From Candidatus Scatosoma pullistercoris (GTDB taxonomy: Bacteria > Bacillota > Clostridia > Christensenellales > Borkfalkiaceae): a DNA stretch of 12,621 nt. The notes under the pieces are model-generated. The model did no database searches. It saw only the letters and a list, made by a program, of their open reading frames with translations, and had not been told where the DNA came from. Numbering within the stretch: position 1 is the first letter of the stretch; each line of letters starts with the position of its first letter. The stretch covers positions 1 through 12,621 of the forward strand of contig DVMZ01000006.1 of assembly GCA_018714725.1 (NCBI GenBank), given 5' to 3'. A program made the translations under genes and the position numbers. Positions 6,855 to 12,621 of this stretch are shown here, piece by piece.

Positions 6855-6902
6855 GCGGCGCGTCGCGGATTTGTGGCGCGCCGCTTTCTCGTTGCGCCGC
6901 CG
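6855..6902 (+). terminator. GC-rich alternative hairpins, probable rpsB-tsf terminator or attenuator
   Basis: GCGGCGCG (6855-6862) can pair perfectly with CGCGCCGC (6877-6884), 8 bp with a 14-base loop, followed by TTTCTCGTT, a weak T-tract. The same left arm, as CGGCGGCGC (6853-6861), can instead pair over 9 bp with GCGCCGCCG (6894-6902). The two folds exclude each other. The first could be a weak terminator after tsf. Whether switching occurs is unknown. Confidence 0.5.
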
Positions 6903-7079
6903 CAGGGCGGAATGGCCGCAGGGGCGGTTTTGAAACCGAAAAAAGATGAAACAGCCTCCCGGGGGATGCGGATGAGTTTGCGGGGACTGACGTTTGTAAC
7001 CGGACGGCTGCGAACGGGTTTTTGTCCCGGACGCGGGCCGGAAAGGAAAAATGCGATCTGTTCCGAGGAAAAATAAAGT

Positions 7080-8474
7080 ATGAATTATAAAAAGTTATTT
7101 TCTGCCACAAGACCGGTGAAATTGTTCTTCATCGCTTCCCTGCCCGGGGCGGTCAGTATGCTGGCTTCTGCCTTGTATCAATTGCTGGACGGGATTTTTG
7201 TCGGGCATGTGCTGGGAAATTCCTCTTTTGCGGCGCTCAATCTCGCCTTTCCCTTCGTCATCGTCAATTTTGCGCTGGCCGACCTGATCGGCGTGGGTTC
7301 GGCGGTGCCCATCTCCGTCAATCTCGGCAGAAAGCAGGAGGAAGAGGCGAACAATATCTTTTCCTGCTCCTGCCTGATGATCGTCGTGACGGGGGCGGCG
7401 ACGGGGGCCCTGCTCTATGTCCTGGCGCCCGCCCTCATCGGCATGATGGGTGCGGAGGGGAACACCGCTTTGCTCGCGGTGCGCTATTTGCGGGTGTATG
7501 CCGTATGCTCACCCGTCACCACCATTGTCTTTGCTATGGACAATTATCTGCGCATCTGCGGAAAAATACGGTTCAGTATGTTCCTGAACATCCTGATGTC
7601 GGTGATGAGCGCGGGGCTGGAAGCTCTGTTCCTGTTTGTCTTTCGCACGGATATCCGGGGCGCGGCGCTCGGCACCTGTCTCAGCATGATGATCTGTGCC
7701 GTCATTGCCACGGCGCCCTTTGCCGCGAAAAAATTGCAGCTTCGGTTTCGCCGGCCCCGCTTTCACGGCAGACTTATCCGTGAAATCGTCACTTGCGGAA
7801 GTCCCAATTTTCTCAACAACATTGCGGGCAGGGTGACGTCTATTCTCATGAACACGCTCCTTCTGCGCTGGGGCGGAGAGGACGCGGTGAATATTTACGG
7901 CGTTCTGATGTATGCGGATGGATTTGTGCAGCCGTTATTGTACGGTATGTGCGATTCTCTGCAGCCCGCCGTTGGGTATAACTGGGGAGAGGGTAAGTAT
8001 TCCCGCGTGCGCGCCATTGAAAGATGTTGCTTTATCGGTGCGGCGGCGGTTTCCGCGGCTGCCGCGGTTGTACTCGTCTGCTTCCCGGACGCGATCGCCG
8101 GGCTGTTCCTCGAAAATCTGGCGGAAAGGCCGGACTTTGCGGCGGAGACGGAACAGGCGGTGCGGCTGTTTGCGCTCACCTATCTCACCCGCTGGTTTTC
8201 CTTTGCCACACAAAGCTATATGCTGGCGGTGGAAAAAGCCCTGCCTGCCGCATTGATCTCCGTTTCCACGGCTTTCGTCTTTCCCGTGGCGTGGATCGGA
8301 ATGCTCTGGAAACTGCGCCTGACGGGGCTCTGGCTGAATTTTGCGCTGACGGCGCTGCTTGCGGCGATACTGTCGGGAATCTTGCTGTTCCTGCTCCGGA
8401 AAGGGCTTTGGAAACCGGACGAAGTTTTGTCCGGAAAAACGGAAGAGAAACAGAAGCCTGACCCAGGGGTTTGA
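7080..8474 (+). CDS. MATE family multidrug/toxin efflux transporter (MepA-like)
   Basis: The 464-residue product is very hydrophobic with about 12 membrane spans, the size and layout of MATE antiporters, which export cationic drugs or metabolites using a Na+ or H+ gradient. Family features seen are LPGAVSMLASALYQLLDGIFVGHVLG near residues 21-46, SAVPISVNLGRKQEEEAN near 74-91, and in the second half CGSPNFLNNIAG and QPAVGYNWGEGK, the counterparts of SIP and QP(x)GYN(x)G motifs in MepA/NorM-like proteins. A charged 25-residue tail ends the protein. The start is supported by GAGGA (7065-7069), ten bases before ATG. It sits between tsf and pyrH, which are usually adjacent, so it looks like an insertion into the core cluster. 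No promoter is obvious in front. Substrate unknown. Confidence 0.9.
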   Translation: MNYKKLFSATRPVKLFFIASLPGAVSMLASALYQLLDGIFVGHVLGNSSFAALNLAFPFVIVNFALADLIGVGSAVPISVNLGRKQEEEANNIFSCSCLMIVVTGAATGALLYVLAPALIGMMGAEGNTALLAVRYLRVYAVCSPVTTIVFAMDNYLRICGKIRFSMFLNILMSVMSAGLEALFLFVFRTDIRGAALGTCLSMMICAVIATAPFAAKKLQLRFRRPRFHGRLIREIVTCGSPNFLNNIAGRVTSILMNTLLLRWGGEDAVNIYGVLMYADGFVQPLLYGMCDSLQPAVGYNWGEGKYSRVRAIERCCFIGAAAVSAAAAVVLVCFPDAIAGLFLENLAERPDFAAETEQAVRLFALTYLTRWFSFATQSYMLAVEKALPAALISVSTAFVFPVAWIGMLWKLRLTGLWLNFALTALLAAILSGILLFLLRKGLWKPDEVLSGKTEEKQKPDPGV

Positions 8475-8477
8475 TGA

Positions 8478-8493
8478 CGGCAATATAATGCCG
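8478..8493 (+). other. Small hairpin after the MATE gene
   Basis: CGGCA (8478-8482) pairs with TGCCG (8489-8493) around a 6-base loop, ATATAA, starting four bases after the stop codon. An A-run rather than a T-run follows, so it is not a standard terminator. The rest of the 262-base spacer up to pyrH is strongly purine-rich on the + strand and includes another small stem, CGGAG/CTCCG (8591-8607). I see no gene in it. Confidence 0.35.
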
Positions 8494-8673
8494 GAAAAAA
8501 CCGACTGCATATAAAATTGTATATAGAACCGTATTCAAAAAGGACGGGCGGAACGGGACCGGAATTTTCGGGAGAGAAAGGAAGGGAAAACGGAGAAAAA
8601 GACTCCGGAACCGGGCGGGAAGAACAAAAAATAAAAATATCCGAAAAAGCGTAGAGTTTTTTGCGTTTTCTTA

Positions 8674-8702
8674 TAGATTTATTGCGAGAAATATGCTATA
8701 AT
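8674..8702 (+). promoter_or_regulatory. Extended -10 promoter for the pyrH operon
   Basis: A perfect TATAAT at 8697-8702 is preceded by TGC (8694-8696), an extended -10. The -35 position 17 bases away reads TAGATT, a poor match, so the extended -10 probably carries recognition. The start of transcription would be near 8709, leaving only about 28 bases before the pyrH ATG. The core ATATGCTAWAATAG is shared with the rpsB promoter. Confidence 0.65.
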
Positions 8703-8736
8703 AGAAAAAATCGAAAAAGTACTGCGGAGGATAGGT

Positions 8737-9444
8737 ATGCAGCCCAAGTACAAGAGGATACTTTTGAAACTTTCGGGAGAAGCGCTGGCGGGGGAGAAGG
8801 GCTTCGGCCTCAATCAGGACGTCATCGCGGGCGTAGTCGATCAGATCGTCGAGGTTCATGCCATGGGCGTGGAAGTGGGGCTGGTGATCGGCGGCGGAAA
8901 CTTCTGGCGGGGGCGCCAGGGTACGAAGATGGACCGCACTACGGCCGATCATATGGGAATGCTCGCCACCGTGATGAACTCTCTCGCGATGATGGACGCC
9001 ATCGAACAGCGCGGCGTGCCCGTGCGCGTACAGACGGCGCTGAATATGGTGTCGCTGGCCGAACCCTTTATTCTGAGAAAAGCCATCCGGCATTTTGAAG
9101 AAGGGCGGATTGTCATTTTTGCCTGCGGAACGGGCAATCCCTACTGCTCGACGGATACGGCGGCGGCGCTCCGTGCCTGCGAAACGGGGGCGGATATCCT
9201 GTTGATGGCAAAGAACGTCGACGGCATTTACGACTCCGATCCCAAGATCAATCCGTATGCGAAAAAATATGACAGGCTGACCTATTCGGAGATCATCAAC
9301 CGCGGTCTGAAAGTCATCGATTTCACCGCGGCGACGATGTGTATGGAAAACAATGTGCCCACGCTGGCGTTCGGGCTGGACGAGAATCGTTCGATCGTCC
9401 GCGCCGTCTGCGGCGAAGAACTCGGAACGGTGATCACCGTCTGA
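8737..9444 (+). CDS. pyrH: UMP kinase
   Basis: The 235-residue hexameric amino-acid-kinase-fold enzyme phosphorylates UMP to UDP with ATP and feeds UTP, CTP and UDP-sugar synthesis. Motifs are KLSGEAL (11-17), GGGNFWRG (52-59), TADHMGMLATVMN (69-81), GTGNPYCSTDTAA (131-143) with the nucleotide-binding Thr/Asp, and AKNVDGIYDSDP (158-169). Bacterial UMP kinases are usually regulated by GTP and UTP. The segment usually read as GGTGNPFFTTDTAA is here CGTGNPYCSTDTAA, so two Cys appear next to the active site; this may just be drift. GGAGG lies six bases before the ATG. It starts an operon with frr 50 bases downstream, as in most Firmicutes. Confidence 0.97.
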   Translation: MQPKYKRILLKLSGEALAGEKGFGLNQDVIAGVVDQIVEVHAMGVEVGLVIGGGNFWRGRQGTKMDRTTADHMGMLATVMNSLAMMDAIEQRGVPVRVQTALNMVSLAEPFILRKAIRHFEEGRIVIFACGTGNPYCSTDTAAALRACETGADILLMAKNVDGIYDSDPKINPYAKKYDRLTYSEIINRGLKVIDFTAATMCMENNVPTLAFGLDENRSIVRAVCGEELGTVITV

Positions 9445-9494
9445 GCGGCATGCGATAAAGACCGGAAATAAAGAGCAGAATAAGGAGACAGATT

Positions 9495-10067
9495 ATGATC
9501 GACAACGAAAAAGTGGAAGAACTCATGCTGGAGCTGGAAGACAAGACGGAAAAGACCATTTCCGTGCTGGAAGGAGAATATGCGGTGATCCGCGCGGGAC
9601 GTGCGAATCCGCATGTGTTCGATCGGGTGGAAGTGGAGGCTTACGGCGGCATGAGCAAGCTGATCGAACTGGGCAATATCACCGCTCTGGACGCCAGATG
9701 CCTGCAGATCAGCGTCTGGGACAAATCCCTGCTCAAAGCGGTGGAAAAGGCGATTCTGCAGTCCAATCTGGGCCTGACGCCCACCAACGACGGCAATGTC
9801 ATCCGCATTGTGTTCCCCGTGATGACGGAGGAGCGCCGTAAAGAGCTGGTCAAACAGATCAAGCGCATGGGCGAGGACGCGAAAGTCGCGATCCGCAACA
9901 CCCGCCGCGACGCGCTGGACGGGCTCAAAAAGATGAAGACGGCGAAGGAGCTGTCCGAGGACGATTTCTCGGCCTGCGAAGCGGATGTCGAAAAGACGGT
10001 TTCCGGCGCTATGGGGAAACTGGAATCGGTGATTTCCGCGAAAGAGAAAGAGCTGATGTCTATCTGA
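9495..10067 (+). CDS. frr: Ribosome recycling factor
   Basis: The 190-residue protein splits post-termination ribosomes together with EF-G. Domain I, the three-helix bundle, is clear: EGEYAVIRAGRANPHVFDRV near 26-45 and then, from about 92, GLTPTNDGNVIRI, VMTEERRKELVK and the long C-terminal helices. Domain II is less typical. Around residues 50-60 it reads YGGMSKLIELG where most family members have a YYGxxTPLxQxA-like stretch. Length is normal (about 185). GGAG lies about eight bases upstream of the ATG. It ends three bases before the uppS start, so the two are probably translationally coupled. Confidence 0.96.
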   Translation: MIDNEKVEELMLELEDKTEKTISVLEGEYAVIRAGRANPHVFDRVEVEAYGGMSKLIELGNITALDARCLQISVWDKSLLKAVEKAILQSNLGLTPTNDGNVIRIVFPVMTEERRKELVKQIKRMGEDAKVAIRNTRRDALDGLKKMKTAKELSEDDFSACEADVEKTVSGAMGKLESVISAKEKELMSI

Positions 10068-10070
10068 GCC

Positions 10071-10817
10071 ATGAACAGGAATACCACAGAGGGGGATAAA
10101 TCGCGTTTTCCCCGTCATATCGCCATTATCATGGACGGGAACGGCCGTTGGGCAAAACGCCGGCTGATGCCGCGTTCGTTCGGACACAGACAGGGCATGG
10201 AGCGGATGATCGGGCTTCTGGAACACGCGTTCGACCTCGGCGTCGATTACGTCACCGTGTATGCGCTGTCCACGGAAAATCTGCAGCGCCCGGCGGAGGA
10301 ACTGGAAGGGCTGTATCAGCTCATCCGCAAACATTTCCGGGAATATATGAAGAAAATCTGTGAACGCGGAGTCCGGCTCCGCGTTCTCGGCGATACCTCT
10401 CTCCTGCCTGAGGACGTGCGGAAAATCATCGCGGATTCGGAAGCCGAATCCGCGGAGTACCGGGGGCGCGGAATCAATGTGGCGCTGGCTTACGGCAGCC
10501 GTGCGGAAATCGTTCGCGCGGCGAATCTTGCCGTGATGCGGGGGGAGACGGTCACGGAGGAAAGTTTTGCAAAGCTGCTCTATACGGGCGGCCAGCCCGA
10601 TCCCGATCTCGTCATCCGCACGGGGAAAGAGCGGCGGATCTCCAATTTCCTGCTCTATCAGGCGGCGTATGCGGAGTTCTATTTTTCCGACAAGATGTTC
10701 CCCGAATTTTCCGACGCGGATTTGGACGAGGCGATCGCGGAATACGGGCGGCGCACGCGGCGGTTCGGCAAAACCGACGAACAGTGCCGCGAAGAGGAGA
10801 AAAACAAAAAAGTATGA
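10071..10817 (+). CDS. uppS: Undecaprenyl diphosphate synthase (cis-prenyltransferase)
   Basis: The 248-residue enzyme condenses isopentenyl diphosphate onto farnesyl diphosphate to make the C55 carrier for peptidoglycan and teichoic acids. The catalytic start motif HIAIIMDGNGRWAK is present with Asp22, followed by GHRQG (38-42), YALSTEN (64-70) and the diphosphate-binding Arg183, Arg189 and Ser191. Several normally conserved positions differ: STENW reads STENL, NYGGR reads AYGSR (140-144), RTGGE reads RTGKE (Lys186) and FLLWQ reads FLLYQ. It still looks intact and active by its main residues. It follows frr by three bases with only a weak Shine-Dalgarno, and its stop overlaps the cdsA start (ATGA). 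Its substrate derives from the pathway started by dxr downstream. Confidence 0.95.
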   Translation: MNRNTTEGDKSRFPRHIAIIMDGNGRWAKRRLMPRSFGHRQGMERMIGLLEHAFDLGVDYVTVYALSTENLQRPAEELEGLYQLIRKHFREYMKKICERGVRLRVLGDTSLLPEDVRKIIADSEAESAEYRGRGINVALAYGSRAEIVRAANLAVMRGETVTEESFAKLLYTGGQPDPDLVIRTGKERRISNFLLYQAAYAEFYFSDKMFPEFSDADLDEAIAEYGRRTRRFGKTDEQCREEEKNKKV

Positions 10818-11701
10818 AAATCCGGTTGATCACGGGTAGCTGCTATATCGCGGTTCTGCTCGTTTTCTTTCTGCTCAAAATTTTCGTGAGCGATCTGTGT
10901 TTCGACGCGCTCATTTATGCGTTTGCCCTCATCGGCACGTTTGAGATGACCCGCGCGATGAAAGAGCGCATCACGCGCGCGGAAAAAATCGTCGTGTTCG
11001 CTTTTGCGGCGGCGTGTATTCCCGCCTGCGCGCTCTCGGAGGAGTTTTCGGGCTTCGGCGTCCAGGCGGCGGCGATCTGTTTCTTTGCGGCGGCGGTGGC
11101 GCTTCTTTCCCTGCTGGTCGCCCGGCATGAAGAGACGACGCCCGAAAATCTCGGGGTTGCGTTTTTGTGCGCGGTGTATCCCACCCTGCTGCTTGCGCTT
11201 CTGACCCTTGCCAATCATATCGAGGGGAGCGAAACGCTCGCACGGTTTGCGCTCAATTCCGATCTCGCCATTCTGTTCATCTTCGTGATTTCCCCGTTCG
11301 CCGATTCCCTGGCCTATGTGTTCGGGCGGTTTCTTAAAGGTAAATTTCCCAAAAAGATGGCGCCGGTCGTCAGCCCCAACAAGACGGTGATCGGCGGAAT
11401 CGGCGGACTGGTCGGCGGAATTGTCGGCGCCGCGATTCTGTATTTTGCTTATAACGCCGTCGCGGGCAGTTTTGACGATATGGCGATCTGGCTCCCCGTG
11501 TACCTTCTGATCGGCCTGCTGGCCGCCGCGGCGACCGAATTCGGCGATCTCGTCGAAAGCTGTATCAAGCGCAAAGCGGACATCAAAGACATGGGTAGGC
11601 TGATGCCCGGTCACGGCGGGATTCTCGACCGGATTGACGGGACGCAGTTTGCCGCCGTCACGGTGTATCTTGCATTTATAATTCTGCACGCGGTTGCGTA
11701 A
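10814..11701 (+). CDS. cdsA: Phosphatidate cytidylyltransferase (CDP-diacylglycerol synthase)
   Basis: This integral membrane enzyme makes CDP-diacylglycerol from phosphatidic acid and CTP, the branch point to all phospholipids. I chose ATG 10814 (MKIRLITG..., 295 residues) because it forms an ATGA overlap with the uppS stop, has AGAGGAG upstream (10793-10799, spacing a little long) and gives the usual short basic start before the first membrane span. An in-frame ATG at 10784 would add ten residues inside uppS. About eight hydrophobic spans are visible. The family signature is at about residues 249-275: S-x-I-K-R-x4-K-D-x-G, ending in PGHGGILDRID, with the metal-binding Asp residues; Met stands where Leu, Ile or Phe is usual. 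SPNKTVIGGIGG is the family's SPKKTWEG-like stretch. Confidence 0.95.
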   Translation: MKIRLITGSCYIAVLLVFFLLKIFVSDLCFDALIYAFALIGTFEMTRAMKERITRAEKIVVFAFAAACIPACALSEEFSGFGVQAAAICFFAAAVALLSLLVARHEETTPENLGVAFLCAVYPTLLLALLTLANHIEGSETLARFALNSDLAILFIFVISPFADSLAYVFGRFLKGKFPKKMAPVVSPNKTVIGGIGGLVGGIVGAAILYFAYNAVAGSFDDMAIWLPVYLLIGLLAAAATEFGDLVESCIKRKADIKDMGRLMPGHGGILDRIDGTQFAAVTVYLAFIILHAVA

Positions 11702-11706
11702 ACTAA

Positions 11707-11732
11707 AAAAACGGAAACCGAAAAACGGAAAC
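11707..11732 (+). repeat. Short direct repeat after cdsA
   Basis: AAAAACGGAAAC occurs at 11707-11718 and again at 11721-11732, a 14-base period, within a purine-rich spacer. No function is evident. Confidence 0.45.
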
Positions 11733-11798
11733 TGCGGATAGCGAAAAACATACCGCCGTAAAATCGCAGAGATTCATTACGAACACCAAAGAAAAAAG

Positions 11799-11835
11799 GA
11801 AAGGCGCTCTTCGGGGACGCCTTTCGGGCTTTTGT
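11799..11835 (+). terminator. Terminator-like hairpin between cdsA and dxr
   Basis: GAAAGGCG (11799-11806) pairs perfectly with CGCCTTTC (11818-11825) around an 11-base loop containing TTCGGGG. It is followed by GGGCTTTTGT, a short T-run. An A-run (11792-11797) precedes the stem, as in many bidirectional terminators. It would end or reduce transcription of the pyrH-frr-uppS-cdsA unit before dxr. No clear dxr promoter is visible after it. Confidence 0.55.
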
Positions 11836-11868
11836 ATCCCGGAAGGGACCGGGAAGGGAGGACAGCCG

Positions 11869-12621
11869 ATGAAATCCATCAGTCTGATCGGTTCAACCGG
11901 GTCTATCGGTATGCAGACCTGTTCGGTGGTGCGGCGTCACGGGGACAGATTCCGCATTGCGGCCATGGCGGCAAACAGTTCGGCGGAACTCTTTTTAAGA
12001 CAGGTGGAGGAATTCCGGCCCGAATATGCCGCGCTGGCAGACGAAAAGGCGGCGGAGAGCATCCGGGACCGGATTCCCGCGGGCGTGCGTTTTGCCGGCG
12101 GAAAACAGGCGGCGGAAGAGGCGGTCGGATACGGTCAGACGGCGGTGATCGCCGCGACGGGCTTTGCGGGGCTGAAATACTCCCTTGCCGCGGCGGACGC
12201 GGGCAAGGACGTGGCGCTGGCGAACAAAGAGACGCTCGTCTGCGGCGGCGAGTTGATGACAAGAAAAATCAAGGGGGCAGGGGTGCGGTTACTGCCGGTG
12301 GACAGCGAGCATTCCGCGCTTTGGCAGGCATTGCATTTCCGGGCGGACACCCCGTTCCGTCGTTTGCTGATCACCGCGAGCGGCGGGCCGTTCTACGCCT
12401 GTACACCCGAACAGCTGGAGCGGGTGACGCCCGCGGACGCACTGCGCCATCCCACCTGGAAGATGGGCGCGAAAATCACCATTGACAGCGCCACGCTGCT
12501 CAATAAGGGGTTTGAAGTCATCGAGGCGAAGTGGCTGTATGGCGCGCCCCTTCAAAAAATCCACACGTTGGTCCAGCCGGAAAGCATCGTTCATTCCATG
12601 GTGGAGTTCGAGGACGGGGCG
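11869..12621 (+). CDS. dxr: 1-deoxy-D-xylulose 5-phosphate reductoisomerase (5' part, runs off the window)
   Basis: The frame is open from ATG 11869 to the end of the window, 251 codons of an expected 380-400. The product converts DXP to MEP with NADPH, the committed step of the non-mevalonate isoprenoid pathway and the target of fosmidomycin. Motifs in order are NADPH-binding GSTGSIG (8-14), ALANKETLV (116-124), metal-binding LPVDSEH (142-148; Asp145, Glu147), TASGGPF (169-175), HPTWKMGAKITIDSATL (194-210), NKGFEVIEA (212-220; metal ligand Glu216) and HTLVQPESIVHSMVEF (232-247). The start has GGAGG (11857-11861) seven bases upstream. It lies in the usual place after cdsA but behind a terminator-like hairpin. 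The C-terminal domain is outside the window. Confidence 0.97.
   Translation, partial: MKSISLIGSTGSIGMQTCSVVRRHGDRFRIAAMAANSSAELFLRQVEEFRPEYAALADEKAAESIRDRIPAGVRFAGGKQAAEEAVGYGQTAVIAATGFAGLKYSLAAADAGKDVALANKETLVCGGELMTRKIKGAGVRLLPVDSEHSALWQALHFRADTPFRRLLITASGGPFYACTPEQLERVTPADALRHPTWKMGAKITIDSATLLNKGFEVIEAKWLYGAPLQKIHTLVQPESIVHSMVEFEDGA

Noticed and set aside
6873..7076. Small 67-codon frame in the tsf-MATE spacer starting with GTG
   Set aside because: It has no Shine-Dalgarno, starts inside a hairpin arm, and its composition matches spacer DNA.
8661..9098. Frame of 145 codons over the pyrH promoter and 5' part of pyrH
   Set aside because: It is out of frame with pyrH, includes the promoter, and has a low-complexity Arg/Gly-rich product.
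11832..12485. Frame of 217 codons overlapping the start of dxr
   Set aside because: Its product is Gly/Arg-rich with no domain, while the frame starting at 11869 gives an unmistakable DXP reductoisomerase.
1..12621. Possible CRISPR array, tRNA, insertion sequence or phage-defence system
   Set aside because: I looked for regular spaced repeats, cloverleaf-like segments, transposase motifs and defence domains on both strands and saw none. The only repeats are short coding microrepeats and hairpins.

Overview
This window looks like bacterial chromosome from a moderately GC-rich Firmicutes (Clostridia-type) genome. The evidence is a strong Shine-Dalgarno sequence in front of most genes, sigma-A-like promoters with an extended -10, and the gene order rpsB - tsf - pyrH - frr - uppS - cdsA - dxr. 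Placement below class level is inference. An uncultivated gut-type clostridial lineage would fit, but nothing here proves it. All supported genes are on the + strand. I see no CRISPR array, tRNA, rRNA, insertion sequence, integrase, phage gene or toxin-antitoxin gene.

Left part (1-4742), accessory: the last codons of an upstream gene are followed one base later by a protein with two tandem P-II-like domains. Next come two ABC exporter half-transporters that look like the two different subunits of a heterodimer. The first has a degenerate ATPase site (Asp instead of the catalytic Glu, Gln instead of the switch His) and the second is canonical. All three full-length proteins here carry odd, low-complexity, charged or Cys-containing N-terminal extensions, two of them encoded by short tandem DNA repeats.

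Middle part (4743-6797), translation: a 336-base spacer holds a nested palindrome, a good promoter (TTGCCA-17-TAAAAT with a TGC extended -10) and a roughly 110-base leader in front of rpsB (ribosomal protein S2) and tsf (EF-Ts).

Interruption (6798-8736): the usual tsf-pyrH adjacency is broken by a MATE-family efflux transporter. It is flanked by a spacer with mutually exclusive GC-rich hairpins on one side and, on the other, a purine-rich spacer that carries a new extended -10 promoter for pyrH.

Right part (8737-12621), core operon: pyrH (UMP kinase), frr (ribosome recycling factor), uppS (undecaprenyl diphosphate synthase), cdsA (CDP-diacylglycerol synthase), then a terminator-like hairpin, then dxr (DXP reductoisomerase, running off the window edge). 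Together these link pyrimidine nucleotide supply, ribosome recycling, the lipid carrier for the cell wall, phospholipid precursors and the isoprenoid pathway that feeds UppS. dxr is easy to miss because it has no stop codon inside the window.

Overall this is mostly a conserved housekeeping block plus a small accessory block. I do not see a clear-cut new system. The most interesting points are the fused tandem P-II gene with an intact internal ribosome binding site, the MATE insertion in the tsf/pyrH cluster, several changes at conserved UppS motif positions, and the repeat-built N-termini.
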